A stretch of DNA of 64,000 nt from Sellimonas catena (GCF_045063725.1 NZ_CP173695.1); one strand, 5' to 3'. Counted from the first letter of the stretch, positions 34,725 to 43,680 are shown. Made by a program: numbers and translations. The notes: generated from the sequence alone by a model not told the origin.

Positions 34725-35349
34725 CGTCACACATCCTTCCAACTTCCAATTGTCTGCTCTTGTTTATCCATTCATCAAGAAATTTCATTTGTTCTTCCGT
34801 ATGAAACCAATGTTCCCCGTTTCTCATCACAGTAAGTGTTGATTTAGTTTGTTTTGCAAATTCAGATATAGTCGCATAAGAGGTTAAGTTATCTTTCTCG
34901 CCAAATAAAACATCTGTGGGTATTTCCCATGTAATCGGATTTTTTCTTACATAACAGAGATATTCCCATGAAAGGGTTTCTCCAAAAGTTGTTTCAATCT
35001 CTTTTCTATCCTGGAGTTCATCTTCTGTAACATTCGCCCAAAACATCATATCTACAATCAGTTGTTCCATATTTACAATAGGAGAAATAAAATATGCTTT
35101 CTCTATTTGCTTCCCCGATAAGGCGTTCATAGCAAAATAAGCACCTATGCTATTCGCAACTATTTGAACTGATTTGTAATTCTTGCAAATTAGATCGAAA
35201 AGCGGTGGAAATTCTTTTTTGGCTTCCCATGGATATTGTGCGGTATAATTAAGTCCGACTACATCACAATCACTAAATAAAGACTTGTAATGTACTGATT
35301 CTTCTGCATTACCACCTTTACCATGTATATAAATAACTACTTTATCCAT
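34684..35349 (-). CDS. Alpha/beta hydrolase (YdeN/RBBP9-like), separated from its leader by IS110
   Basis: The true start is the ATG at 35,347-35,349 (MDKVVIYIHGKGGNAEES); the ten residues upstream in the longer reading come from the IS110 end. The HGKGG oxyanion motif, the nucleophile region VANSIGAYFAMNAL and the late NGEHWF histidine define a small serine hydrolase. The IS lies seven bases upstream of the start codon. Removing it brings AAAGGAG close to the gene, so the IS has detached the gene from its upstream unit. Confidence 0.7.
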   Translation of the reverse strand: MDKVVIYIHGKGGNAEESVHYKSLFSDCDVVGLNYTAQYPWEAKKEFPPLFDLICKNYKSVQIVANSIGAYFAMNALSGKQIEKAYFISPIVNMEQLIVDMMFWANVTEDELQDRKEIETTFGETLSWEYLCYVRKNPITWEIPTDVLFGEKDNLTSYATISEFAKQTKSTLTVMRNGEHWFHTEEQMKFLDEWINKSRQLEVGRMCDDENRNREGFPPVF

Positions 35350-35375
35350 AATAGTTATCCTGGTATATTGTAATT

Positions 35376-35570
35376 GACTCATCTAACGGTCACTTACAAA
35401 TATACCTTCTCCTTTCTATCAACCTTTTCATCCGTGGCTGATTACGGTATTCTATATTTGTATGATGTAAATATGTGATGTGGATTTGTATTTTTTATCC
35501 TGTGGCTTTGACTACTTTATGGAGGTTCTTACCACACCTTATTTCTAAATAATGATTAGTTAGATGAGTC
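35376..35570 (+). ncRNA. Candidate bridge RNA region of IS110 copy A
   Basis: GACTCATCTAAC (35,376-35,387) and GTTAGATGAGTC (35,559-35,570) are perfect 12-bp complements framing about 170 bases of non-coding sequence upstream of the transposase. In IS110-group elements the 5' non-coding end encodes the bridge RNA that pairs with target and donor. Loops were not resolved by eye. Confidence 0.5.
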
Positions 35571-35655
35571 TTGAATTCCTATCTTGTACCAGGTTTTACG
35601 AAGTAAGTGCTGTGGATAACACATTACATATTTTTTACGAAAGGAATGTATTATC

Positions 35656-36840
35656 ATGATTTTAGTCGGAATTGACATTGGCAAACACCAACACATCTTC
35701 TCCATCATTGACAAACAAACCGGTGAAATACTTTCAAATCCTTCTGTTTTTCATAACAATCAAGAAGGTTTCTTGTCACTCATCGGAAAACTAAGCAGCT
35801 ATGACAAATCACAGCTTCTTATTGGCATGGAAGATACCGGGCATTATCACTTTGCCTTACTCAAATATCTTCTTGACAGACACTATACGGTTGCTCTGAT
35901 CAACCCAACCACTACTGACCTTACCAGAAAACTTCAGGGCGGCATTACCAAAAACGATCCCCTGGATTCTCTTACCATTTGTGATGTCATCGGCTCGAAT
36001 CAGCGTAAAAAGCCTTATCGCATTACAAAAGTAAACCGTTTCGACCTTTATGAACAAAAGCAGCTGACACGCCATCACCACAACCTGAAAGAGGAATTAA
36101 ACATCTACAAAAACCGGCTTCAGAAATGCATTGATATCGTATTCCCCGAATTGAATTCCTTATTCCGTTCAAAGTATGGCATTGTTTACATGAATGTTTT
36201 AAAAACATTTGCTTCTGCTGAAAAGATTGCAAACTCCGATATCCGGATCATCCGGAAATGTTTTGAATATGAGGGACGCGGAAAACGAATCCAACTGTCT
36301 GCCGAACAGCTGAAAACAACAGCCAAGGCTTCTGTCGGCATCTCTTCTGTTGCTGAAGAAATTCAGATCAGACATCTTGTCTGTCAGATTGAAATGATAG
36401 AAGAACAACTTTCTGAAATAGACAAAAAGATAGAAGAGTTCTCCCTGCAAAACAACTCTCCTATCCTCTCCATACCAGGAATTTCACACTTCTCTGCTAC
36501 TTCTATTTTAGCGGAATTGGGAGATATTTGCAACTATACGAAAGCATCTCAAATCATTAAATTTGCCGGTGTCGCCCCATATCACTATGAATCCAGTCAG
36601 TTTCTCGCCCGGCATACCGCAATCACCAAGAAAGGTTCCCGGTATCTGAGAAAAACACTGTATCAGATTATCTTGCCGGTTATCAATCACAACAGGGTCT
36701 TCACTGCTTATTACAACAAAAAGCTAGCCGAAGGCAAAGGTCACAGATGTGCTCAGGGGCACTGTATCAGAAAACTTTTAAGAATCATCTATCATCTTTT
36801 AAGTACCGGACAGACCTTTGATCCTGCGTTACTGATATAG
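35656..36840 (+). CDS. IS110-family DEDD transposase
   Basis: A 394-residue recombinase. The N-terminal RuvC-like DEDD domain shows ILVGIDIGKHQH, LIGMEDTGHYH and GITKNDPLDS. The C-terminal Tnp_20 domain has LSIPGISHFSATSILAELGD and FAGVAPYHYESSQ, which includes the catalytic serine region. The ATG follows GAAAGGAA. Identical to the copy at 51,187-52,371. Confidence 0.95.
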   Translation: MILVGIDIGKHQHIFSIIDKQTGEILSNPSVFHNNQEGFLSLIGKLSSYDKSQLLIGMEDTGHYHFALLKYLLDRHYTVALINPTTTDLTRKLQGGITKNDPLDSLTICDVIGSNQRKKPYRITKVNRFDLYEQKQLTRHHHNLKEELNIYKNRLQKCIDIVFPELNSLFRSKYGIVYMNVLKTFASAEKIANSDIRIIRKCFEYEGRGKRIQLSAEQLKTTAKASVGISSVAEEIQIRHLVCQIEMIEEQLSEIDKKIEEFSLQNNSPILSIPGISHFSATSILAELGDICNYTKASQIIKFAGVAPYHYESSQFLARHTAITKKGSRYLRKTLYQIILPVINHNRVFTAYYNKKLAEGKGHRCAQGHCIRKLLRIIYHLLSTGQTFDPALLI

Positions 36841-37025
36841 CTATCCTTACAACCCAGCTTATTACAATGAGCCTTCTTTGGAAGGTCTGTTTGTTGTGCC
36901 ACAAAATCCATAATGATTCACATATTTTCAAAGTACATACTTTTACTAACTAAAATTCAATATTTAAAAAAACTACTTGATTTTTATATAGTTAGCTCCA
37001 TAAGTGTGCTCCTTTCATCCCGCCG

Positions 37026-37649
37026 TTATTTCAACAGGTTAATCTCATTCTGCAAGTTTTTCAAAAATGTTCCTGCGTGTGCGCCATCCATCTGCGTGTG
37101 ATGGAACTGGAACGAGAGCGGCAGATAATACCGGAACCATTTCTTTTTGTACCTGCCCCAGATAATAAAGGGATTATTGAAAATACCGCTGTTCATACCA
37201 ACAGCTCCATCAATTTCCGTATCTATGATAGCGGACGTGCCGATGACCATACTGTTTTCGGATAAATCCCTGTCCTGACAGCTTGCGGCGACCTGTGCCG
37301 TATACTTCAGATACTCCTTGTTGAATTGATTTAACTCGGCTTTATAGGAAAGGTCGCAGGAGCTAACTTCGCCCTCTTTGTTTTTCACGATGGTATTGAC
37401 TGCTATGGTGTCATACTGTATGAGTTTATCGCCCACTGGAAGAATGTAAAATTCCTTTACCTTTACGGCTGCTCTGCCGATACAGTAATCGAGCAACATA
37501 TTAAACTTCAGCTTTCTTTTCCTGCTGACCCTGATCAGATTGGTCACATCAAAGGTTTTGAAAAAAGTTACCATTGGATTGGGTGCTTTCATCCAAAGTT
37601 CATAGGCCGCAGCCCTTGTCGTATCTTTGGGATCAATTTCTTTTGGCAT
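37026..37649 (-). CDS. CatA-like O-acetyltransferase (chloramphenicol acetyltransferase family)
   Basis: A 207-residue protein with the family core: early TTRAAAYELWMKAPNPMVTFFKTFDVTNL and the catalytic FHHTQMDGAHAGTFLKNL near the C-terminus, with the active-site histidine in HHxxxDG. True CatA enzymes inactivate chloramphenicol using acetyl-CoA; this belongs to the related CatA-like group, and resistance is not assured. The ATG is GGAGGTCAG-led. It is translated just after the GyrI-like gene (12 bp). Confidence 0.75.
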   Translation of the reverse strand: MPKEIDPKDTTRAAAYELWMKAPNPMVTFFKTFDVTNLIRVSRKRKLKFNMLLDYCIGRAAVKVKEFYILPVGDKLIQYDTIAVNTIVKNKEGEVSSCDLSYKAELNQFNKEYLKYTAQVAASCQDRDLSENSMVIGTSAIIDTEIDGAVGMNSGIFNNPFIIWGRYKKKWFRYYLPLSFQFHHTQMDGAHAGTFLKNLQNEINLLK

Positions 37650-37661
37650 ACTGACCTCCGC

Positions 37662-38296
37662 TTACTCCGCTTTCCGGATTGGATGGCGCACGACTGTTTT
37701 CAGCCGGCTTACATCGCATTTTCTCGGATCGCTCAGATAAATTTCGTGATGGTATCTTGTATCCGTAATATCCAGCTCATATCCGTTTGCTTTCATATAG
37801 TCGTGCATGAGATCAACGGTGGTAGGCTCATCATCGTAAGAGCCGATGTGCATACACTGAACGCACAGCCCCTCATCATAAGGGAAGAACTCTACTTTGG
37901 AGAAATCCTGTTTCTTCTTTTTCGTTGCTTCCTGAACTGCCCACTCAAAATCTTCCTTCGTTACGAAGTCCGGCAGCCGGATCATAGAAATAAAGTGCAT
38001 ATCTTCTTTTCTTGCATAATCAAGCCCCTGTGTGTTTTCCTGCCACCAGAGTCCTTCAAGGGGCGGCACAACATACTCAAAGAAACCCTCGATCTTATGC
38101 GTTCCCTTGTAGCTCATCTTTATGGTAAAGGCAATGCCATACAGCAAGCCGATTGAATTTTTGTATTCTCCGTTTTCCTCATTGGGATTGCATTTTCCCC
38201 GGACTGCTATGTAATTCATTTGAGGAATCTCTATAATTCCGGGCTTGTTCTTCGGCATATAAAATTCCTTGTATTCTTTCTTGTAGTCAAAAGCCA
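37662..38296 (-). CDS. GyrI-like small-molecule-binding protein
   Basis: The ATG at 38,294-38,296 follows GGAGGCG, giving 211 residues (MAFDYKKEYKEFYMPKNKPGI). The sequence IIEIPQMNYIAVRGKCNPNEENGEY, WWQENTQGLDYARKEDMHFISMIRLPDFV and FPYDEGLCVQCMHIGSYDDEP matches the SHS2/GyrI-like domain, which binds hydrophobic drugs or inhibits gyrase. It probably senses or sequesters a toxic compound together with the CatA-like enzyme. Confidence 0.8.
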
Positions 38297-38329
38297 TTTT
38301 ATTCGCCTCCCTATCAACCAAATATGTTA

Positions 38330-39109
38330 TCACATACATCTTCCAGCTTGATAACTTAGGATTTGTCTTTGTTCTATTATTTCTAATAGTCTTCTTACAT
38401 AATCATCTGCATGGTTTATTGAAAACTCTCCATGGTACATATTAGGAAGAACTTGTATAGAACTATTCTGTAGTTTTTTATGAATTAGTTCTGCTGACTT
38501 TTTCATTGAGTGATTTTCTTTTTCTCCGACAAAAATATGAACTATTGCTTCGCTCTCTTCAATCCCATCTTTTAAGGAATATAATGAGTTTTCCTGTAAA
38601 AAAGCAATCATATCGCCTTTTGTTATTGCACAAGTATCTTTGTAATAATTATCAAACAAATGCTGTTTTATTCGTAATGATTTGAATTGTAATTTTGAAA
38701 ACCACTTATACTTTATCAAACCATAACAACTCCCAAACGCAGGCTTAATCATAAAATATGTGAATTTTGAAGGTATTACAAGTGCGCTTTCCACTATTGC
38801 ATACTTACATATATCCTTACGTTGAGATAAAATTTCAAGTAAAATCTGTCCTCCAAGTGATAGTCCTCCAATCAATAAAACGGAACCATCCAGTTTATCA
38901 TTTATAAATTTTATAATCTCTAAAGCGTTATTTTCTATCGTTGTAAATCGTTTATCACTTCCTGCATGACCGTCTAATATAGGTATAATTATATGATAAT
39001 TCGTTTGTAGCATTTCAGCAATTTCTTTGTAATTCCACCATGACAAACCACCTCCATGTAGGAGGATAATTACATTACCATTTCCTTTCCCATATTCAAC
39101 ATAGTTCAA
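38330..39109 (-). CDS. Alpha/beta hydrolase
   Basis: A 259-residue hydrolase: oxyanion motif LLHGGGLSWWNY, nucleophile elbow LIGGLSLGGQIL and a late YHGEFSINH histidine. The start codon is TTG (39,107-39,109) after GAGGTG. The last 13 residues read through the conserved cassette-boundary motif (copy 2), which is unusual; the other genes stop just before or within that motif. Substrate unknown. Confidence 0.72.
   Translation of the reverse strand: MNYVEYGKGNGNVIILLHGGGLSWWNYKEIAEMLQTNYHIIIPILDGHAGSDKRFTTIENNALEIIKFINDKLDGSVLLIGGLSLGGQILLEILSQRKDICKYAIVESALVIPSKFTYFMIKPAFGSCYGLIKYKWFSKLQFKSLRIKQHLFDNYYKDTCAITKGDMIAFLQENSLYSLKDGIEESEAIVHIFVGEKENHSMKKSAELIHKKLQNSSIQVLPNMYHGEFSINHADDYVRRLLEIIEQRQILSYQAGRCM
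38353..38364 (-). repeat. Cassette-boundary motif, copy 2
   Basis: Minus-strand AAATCCTAAGTT followed by ATCAAGC. Here it is inside the hydrolase C-terminal codons. Confidence 0.75.
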
Positions 39110-39149
39110 CCTTTTTCACCTCGCTGTAAAATTCCAATTTCTGTTCTAC

Positions 39150-39163
39150 AACTTAGGATTTAT
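39150..39163 (-). repeat. Cassette-boundary motif, copy 3
   Basis: Minus-strand ATAAATCCTAAGTT followed by GTAGAACAGAAATTGG, six bases after the stop codon of the zinc-finger gene. Confidence 0.75.
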
Positions 39164-39168
39164 CGTCA

Positions 39169-39423
39169 TCATAAAAGTAAATTCATTACTGACATCACCG
39201 TTCCAGCTTCACATTCTGCGTAATCAAGAGTATTATCTGGATATAAATACACTTCTGAAAATTCTTTTGCCTTTTCTTTTACTTCATCGCTAATAATTAC
39301 CGATTTGCAGGTCTTGCAATGTAATACAGGCGCATTTATGACTTTTATAGTTTTTCCGTTAATGGTCATAGAAAAATCTCCGGTTTCCGTGTGCAGTGTG
39401 TTATGACATTTTATACACTTCAT
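39169..39423 (-). CDS. YgiT-type zinc-finger protein
   Basis: An 84-residue protein with two CxxC pairs (MKCIKCHNTL and VLHCKTCKSVI) forming the YgiT/MqsA N-terminal zinc finger. In toxin-antitoxin pairs this domain is the antitoxin, but no toxin gene lies next to it and the HTH half of MqsA is absent. The ATG has a strong AAGGAGG site. It sits alone between two copies of the cassette-boundary motif. Confidence 0.75.
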   Translation of the reverse strand: MKCIKCHNTLHTETGDFSMTINGKTIKVINAPVLHCKTCKSVIISDEVKEKAKEFSEVYLYPDNTLDYAECEAGTVMSVMNLLL

Positions 39424-39462
39424 TGTAAATCCTCCTTGAAAAATTCCAATCTTCTGCTCTAT

Positions 39463-39476
39463 AACTTAGGATTTAT
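39463..39476 (-). repeat. Cassette-boundary motif, copy 4
   Basis: Minus-strand ATAAATCCTAAGTT followed by ATAGAGCAGAAGATTGG. The TAA in its first bases is the stop codon of the SMI1 gene. Confidence 0.75.
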
Positions 39477-40003
39477 CTGTCTACTTCAACAATAGAAGTG
39501 CTTAATAAATTAAGAAATTCCTCAAAGTTATTTGCAATCCAATACATATTTGTTTCATCATTCGATTGCTCATAAACATAAGAATCATCCCAATAATAAA
39601 CACCTGTGTTCTCTCCACCACATATCAGAACAATAAATCCTTGCTGTATTGTATCAGCAATTAAGATACTTTCTGGAAGCATATCATCAGACAACATATT
39701 TATATACGTCATCATATCATTGTTTTTATAATTTCCTTCTAGGTTTATGCCATAAAAACAGTCTAATATAATAGTATCATCTATACCTTTTACATATAAA
39801 CCTATTTTATCAACAGTACAATTCCCACCATTTATAGCTAATAAAAATCTCCTATAACTATCGGGAAATTTAAAGCCTAATTTATTTTCAATATTTTGTA
39901 TATTTTCAAGTGTTGTTATTCCAAAAGAAGTTATCTTTTCAATCATGTTAAATATTGCTTCACCTACACTATCGTTCCTTTGTAGATTATTATTTTTACT
40001 CAT
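39473..40003 (-). CDS. SMI1/KNR4 family protein
   Basis: The ATG at 40,001-40,003 follows GAGGTG, giving 176 residues. The SUKH fold shows in ENIQNIENKLGFKFPDSYRRFLLAINGGN (about 40-68) and a late WIANNFEEFLNLL. SUKH proteins often act as immunity proteins against secreted toxins or as small cassette-borne genes. No toxin is seen beside it. It is the first gene after the HTH_16 gene in the leftward array. Confidence 0.8.
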   Translation of the reverse strand: MSKNNNLQRNDSVGEAIFNMIEKITSFGITTLENIQNIENKLGFKFPDSYRRFLLAINGGNCTVDKIGLYVKGIDDTIILDCFYGINLEGNYKNNDMMTYINMLSDDMLPESILIADTIQQGFIVLICGGENTGVYYWDDSYVYEQSNDETNMYWIANNFEEFLNLLSTSIVEVDR

Positions 40004-40044
40004 ATCAACACCTCTTTTCAACTAAACAAATTCCAATTCCCTTC

Positions 40045-40302
40045 TCATTCCTCCACAGCCTGTTTCTTCGCTTCCTCCAGCGGAAACTTCGGGATCTCTT
40101 CCAGCAGCTTCAGCCCGATCTGTTGTTTCAGGTCCTCATCCACGATCTTTTTCACGCTTCCATCCGGCTGTCCGATTTCCACCGTCGCCAGTTCTTCCAT
40201 GTAATCCGCATAATACTCCAGCACCTTCCCAAGAGCCCATGTTTCCCCGGCCACTGCCGCTTCGATTGTATGCAGATTCAGCGTACATTCCTGTTCTTTC
40301 AC
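40045..40302 (-). CDS. HTH_16-type conjugative-element regulator
   Basis: The best start is a GTG at 40,300-40,302 with AAAGGAG, giving 85 residues. The sequence (HTIEAAVAGETWALGKVLEYYADYMEEL ... DEDLKQQIGLKLLEEIPKF) matches the helix-turn-helix domain (PF12645-like) that pairs with sigma-like proteins in Tn916-type elements. It lies upstream of the cassette-like array and divergent from the HTH/ABC operon. A related sigma-like gene is at 43,710-44,180. Confidence 0.7.
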   Translation of the reverse strand: MKEQECTLNLHTIEAAVAGETWALGKVLEYYADYMEELATVEIGQPDGSVKKIVDEDLKQQIGLKLLEEIPKFPLEEAKKQAVEE

Positions 40303-40471
40303 AAAATCACGCTCCTTTGCTTCCGATAGTCTTATCATAACATAGCCTAGCTGGTTAGAACAGCGTATTTCGTCATCCCGCTATGTTCAACGCCCGCATT
40401 ATTATTCAGAGTGGAGAATTTTTTTCGGAACCGGCGTTCTTTTATCAAATGTTATTATCAGTTGACAGATT

Positions 40472-40516
40472 TCCACCCCTTATTGGTGGAATACTAAAGG
40501 TAGCTTTTGTTATAAT
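40472..40516 (+). promoter_or_regulatory. Promoter and operator-like inverted repeat of the HTH/ABC operon
   Basis: TCCACC (40,472) and GGTGGA (40,485) form an inverted repeat around CCTTATT. It precedes an extended -10 (TTTTGTTATAAT, TATAAT at 40,511-40,516). The repeat may be the binding site of the HTH protein encoded next. Confidence 0.55.
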
Positions 40517-40541
40517 TAATCCACCATAAAAGCAAAAGGGA

Positions 40542-40916
40542 GTGCAGAATATGAATTTTAATGAAAAATTGATTTCTTTGAGAAAAAGCAAAGGGTTATC
40601 CCAAGAAGAACTGGGAGCAGAATTGAATGTGACAAGGCAGACGATTTCAAAGTGGGAAAGCTGCCAGTCCTATCCTGATTTTCAACGGTTGGTATTGTTG
40701 AGTGACTTCTTTGGCTTGACGTTAGATGAACTCGTCAAGGACATTGATGTGCAGGAAGTGCGGGAAAAAAACTTAAATAGCGAAAGGCTAAATTCCATAT
40801 ACAGTGATGTGGAAAACGCCAAGAAAATCATAAAATGGGGAGCTATCATCGGAGGCGGTATTGCCGCTGTTCTTCTGATTGTCGTGGTTGTTTTAATTTT
40901 TAGCTTTGTATATTGA
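40542..40916 (+). CDS. XRE-family regulator with C-terminal membrane helix
   Basis: A 124-residue protein. Residues 7-60 are a classical XRE helix-turn-helix (RKSKGLSQEELGAELNVTRQTISKWESCQSYPDFQRL), and residues about 97-122 are a membrane helix (WGAIIGGGIAAVLLIVVVVLIFSFVY). It starts 30 bp before an ABC transporter operon, so it probably senses membrane stress or the transported compound and controls the operon. The ATG follows AAAGGGAG. Confidence 0.85.
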   Translation: MQNMNFNEKLISLRKSKGLSQEELGAELNVTRQTISKWESCQSYPDFQRLVLLSDFFGLTLDELVKDIDVQEVREKNLNSERLNSIYSDVENAKKIIKWGAIIGGGIAAVLLIVVVVLIFSFVY

Positions 40917-40945
40917 TAGCCATATTTTAAGAAAGGGTATGAGGC

Positions 40946-41827
40946 ATGGGAAAAGACTATTTGTTACAAGTGCAAAATGTAACGAAAAGGTATGGAGATA
41001 AAATCGCCTTGAATGATTTTTCTATGGATATATGTCCGGGCGAAATTGTTGCACTAATTGGAGAGAATGGCGCTGGAAAAACAACGCTATTAAATATCAT
41101 TTGCGGATATAGTAAACCAAGTGCCGGACAAGTGCAATATAAAGGGAAAAATATCGTTGCAAACCCATTGATAATACGAGAATTTGGCATTTTGATTGAA
41201 CCGCAATTTTTAGATTACATTTCTGCAGAGGAAAATCTACGTTTGCTTTCACAACTGACTAATTTGAAACAGGACACGCGAATCAAGGAACTGCTGGAAA
41301 TGACAGAACTTTATAGCAGCCGTAAAAAGAAAGTCAAAGAATTTTCTTTTGGTATGAAGCAGCGGCTCGGTCTATGCCAGTGTTTACTTACAGAAGTCGG
41401 TTTTCTGATTTTGGATGAACCCTTTGTTGGCCTTGATCCAATCGGCAAAGAGCTTTTCAAACAGACTATTTTGGATATGGCACATAAACAGAACGTACCA
41501 GTATTATTTTCAAGCCATGATTTAGATGATGTAGATGAAATTTGCGATAGAGTGGTCATGATTTCAAAAGGCAACAAGCAGTTAGACCAGCCACTTGAAC
41601 ATAAGCAAACTTATACCGTAAAAATCGAACGCACGATTTCTGCTGATATAAAGCAGTCACTTCTTGAAAAATGTAGCGATTTGCGTTTCTTCGAGGATAA
41701 AATCATGTTTCAGGACGAAACACTTATTATAGACATTCAGAAGATATTACTGCAAAAAGGGTATTATATTTGTGGTTTCTCCGTCCAGAAAAATAATCTC
41801 AAAAGCCTGTTTGGAATGGAGGGATAA
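40946..41827 (+). CDS. ABC transporter ATP-binding protein (ABC-2 export type)
   Basis: A 293-residue ATPase: Walker A GENGAGKTT (about 37-45), signature FSFGMKQRLGL, Walker B GFLILDEPFVGLDP and switch histidine in FSSHDLDD. The C-terminal 70 residues are specific to ABC-2 exporters of antimicrobial peptides and related compounds. The gene ends 2 bp before the permease, so both act together. Since the permease is interrupted, the transporter is probably inactive in this state. Confidence 0.88.
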   Translation: MGKDYLLQVQNVTKRYGDKIALNDFSMDICPGEIVALIGENGAGKTTLLNIICGYSKPSAGQVQYKGKNIVANPLIIREFGILIEPQFLDYISAEENLRLLSQLTNLKQDTRIKELLEMTELYSSRKKKVKEFSFGMKQRLGLCQCLLTEVGFLILDEPFVGLDPIGKELFKQTILDMAHKQNVPVLFSSHDLDDVDEICDRVVMISKGNKQLDQPLEHKQTYTVKIERTISADIKQSLLEKCSDLRFFEDKIMFQDETLIIDIQKILLQKGYYICGFSVQKNNLKSLFGMEG

Positions 41828-41829
41828 GT

Positions 41830-42053
41830 ATGAACACTCTTGCAATTATCACAAAAGTAGAATTAAAAAAACTATTCCAAAGAAAAGATTCGTGGCTCAT
41901 GTTTGCAATTTTTCTTGTGCCAATTTTATATTCTGTGGGTTTAGCTTCTAATTCAGATGTTATCACATATACAGGTACAGGAAATATAACAGCCATAGGC
42001 TTTGCCAGCGCAATGTTTCAGATGAGTCAGTCTATGTTCATTTTTGCAACTTT
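41830..42053 (+). pseudogene. ABC-2 permease, 5' part (interrupted by a 13.4-kb element)
   Basis: Codes 75 residues (MNTLAIITKVELKKLFQRKDSW, first membrane helix LMFAIFLVPILYSVGL) up to MFIFAT. The rest is at 55,448-56,036. Joining the flanks gives IFAT-LVLGNYIPICFN with no frame change, so the gene was whole before the insertion. Confidence 0.88.
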
Positions 42054-42160
42054 CCGGATTACATGCCAGCCTGAAATGCAACTTTCCCTCTCATAAGCTA
42101 TGTATTTTCCTTTATTTTTCAAGGTTTTTGCCAAGATCTGTTCCTGTCACTCTCCTCCTC

Positions 42161-42278
42161 TCCCCCAAATTTCCATTTTGGGGGGATCAAAACTCCCATT
42201 TTGATAACAACTCCCCTTCTCTGCCCTTAATTGGGGGAATCCGGTTTAGGATTTGGGGGAAGAATCATCCCCCAAAAA
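42161..42278. repeat. Integrase arm-type sites, left end (five copies)
   Basis: Copies of ATTTGGGGGA in either direction at 42,161, 42,177, 42,227, 42,250 and 42,267, between the left junction and the integrase stop codon. Confidence 0.75.
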
Positions 42279-42284
42279 TCCAGA

Positions 42285-43535
42285 TTAGCAATGGCTCATA
42301 GCTGTAATCGTTCTTTTCGGAATATTCAGATCGGCATATGGGTTTGTCTGCTCCGTATTAGCGGAACCAAATTTCTGAATCTCTTCATTCATTTTATTCT
42401 CCAGAACGTGGGTATAAATATTCATCGTAATACTGATACTGGAATGCCCCATCAATTTCTGCACCACTTTCGGCTCCATTTTCTTCTCAAAACATCTGGT
42501 TGCGAAAGTATGTCGTATTGTATGTGGATGGAAGTCACGGATGATCTTCGGCTCTCTGTGTTCCTGAACCGCAAGTACAGCTTCTTTCTCCCTCATCCGC
42601 TTCTTTATCACTTTCTTAATTTCCTTTTCCACGATATATCTGCTGCACGGACTCCCCATACTCGTAGTGAATACTAAGCCCCCCAGTTCCTCTTTCCCCC
42701 TCCACCGGTTTCCCAGCTCTTTTTTCAGTCTCGCTTGCTTTTCACGCTGAGATTTTAATATCTCTTCTATTTCTCCCATAAACGGAATCTGCCGGGTGGA
42801 ATTTACAGTCTTTGGAGTAACTAATATTTCTCGTTTTTCTCCATTATAATAGCTGCAGCTTAATGATCGGTTAATTTCCGTAATCTTTCTTGCAAAGTTT
42901 ATATCCGGCCACTGAAGTCCACCCAGTTCTCCAACACGCACTCCTGTCAGAAACATAAAATAGAACATTTCTTTATACCAACTATCTTCTACCTCGTTTA
43001 AAAATTCATTCTGTTCTTCCTGTGTCAATGCAATTTCCTCTTTCGCTTTTTTATATGTCCACGGTACTTCAACAATCAGGCACGGGTTCACTGAGATCAT
43101 TTGACTTCCTAAAGCAAAATCCATGCACTCTCTTAGTCTGCCCAGCGCCTCCCTCATAGCGCTGTTGGAAATACCGTCTTTTTCCATTGTATTCAAAGCC
43201 TGCTGTACATCCATAGGCTTTATATCTCTTATCTTCTTAGAGCCTATATAAAAGCCAAAAGTTCTTTTAAAATTGTTCTTCATAGGATTGATACTTGTTT
43301 CTTTTACCCTATGGGCCTTAACAGTTGAAAACCATTCTTCAAACCATTCGTTCAACGTAATTCTGTTTTTTCTGTAATCCTGGCTGCTTTTCGCCTTTTC
43401 CTTCGCTTCTGTGAACTCTTCAATAAGCGCTTTCAGATCTGATCCGTACAAAGTAATTTTGATCCCGTTGATCATTGCCCTTGCTTCATAGGTTCCTTTA
43501 TTCTCCCTTATTCCTCTTGGTAATTTTTTTGCCAT
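42285..43535 (-). CDS. Tyrosine recombinase/integrase
   Basis: A 416-residue integrase. An N-terminal arm-binding domain (GTYEARAMINGIKITLYGS) is followed by a SAM-like core-binding domain (about 65-170) and the catalytic domain with R in LTGVRVGELGGL, HxxR in HPHTIRHTFA, GHSSI and the nucleophile tyrosine in MNIYTHVL. It excises and integrates the 13.4-kb element. Its stop codon lies 230 bp from the left junction, the usual place. Confidence 0.93.
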   Translation of the reverse strand: MAKKLPRGIRENKGTYEARAMINGIKITLYGSDLKALIEEFTEAKEKAKSSQDYRKNRITLNEWFEEWFSTVKAHRVKETSINPMKNNFKRTFGFYIGSKKIRDIKPMDVQQALNTMEKDGISNSAMREALGRLRECMDFALGSQMISVNPCLIVEVPWTYKKAKEEIALTQEEQNEFLNEVEDSWYKEMFYFMFLTGVRVGELGGLQWPDINFARKITEINRSLSCSYYNGEKREILVTPKTVNSTRQIPFMGEIEEILKSQREKQARLKKELGNRWRGKEELGGLVFTTSMGSPCSRYIVEKEIKKVIKKRMREKEAVLAVQEHREPKIIRDFHPHTIRHTFATRCFEKKMEPKVVQKLMGHSSISITMNIYTHVLENKMNEEIQKFGSANTEQTNPYADLNIPKRTITAMSHC

Positions 43536-43644
43536 AAGATATGGCGTACCTGCTAACGTGGCTTACGCTCATCACGATAGCAACAGGAATGTACTTGATG
43601 AATGGGTATGAACTTTTCAAGGTTCCTGCCCGCTCTTCCCTTAC

Positions 43645-43680
43645 GAAAAAACAGGCGAAAGATTATCTCTTCCACCTGTT
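43645..43680 (-). terminator. Terminator after the sigma-like gene
   Basis: AACAGGTGG and TCGCCTGTT (read leftward) are followed by TTTTTTCG, 30 bp after the stop codon. Confidence 0.8.

Larger units (their letters stand above)
35358..37000 (+). mobile_element. IS110-family element, copy A
   Basis: Identical over its whole length to copy B (50,889-52,531). The shared sequence starts TATCCTGG and ends GCTCCATA, with TA as the common dinucleotide at both ends, as expected for IS110-type recombination with no long target duplication. The 5' end has 298 bp of non-coding DNA and the 3' end 160 bp. Confidence 0.9.

Noticed and set aside
39169..39423. A complete MqsRA toxin-antitoxin pair
   Set aside because: Only the zinc-finger domain is present; no toxin ORF with a ribosome site lies on either side.
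38330..40021. A classical integron attC array
   Set aside because: The boundary motif lacks the R'/R'' core pair and long imperfect palindrome of attC sites, and no IntI-type integrase is present, so only a cassette-like arrangement is claimed.
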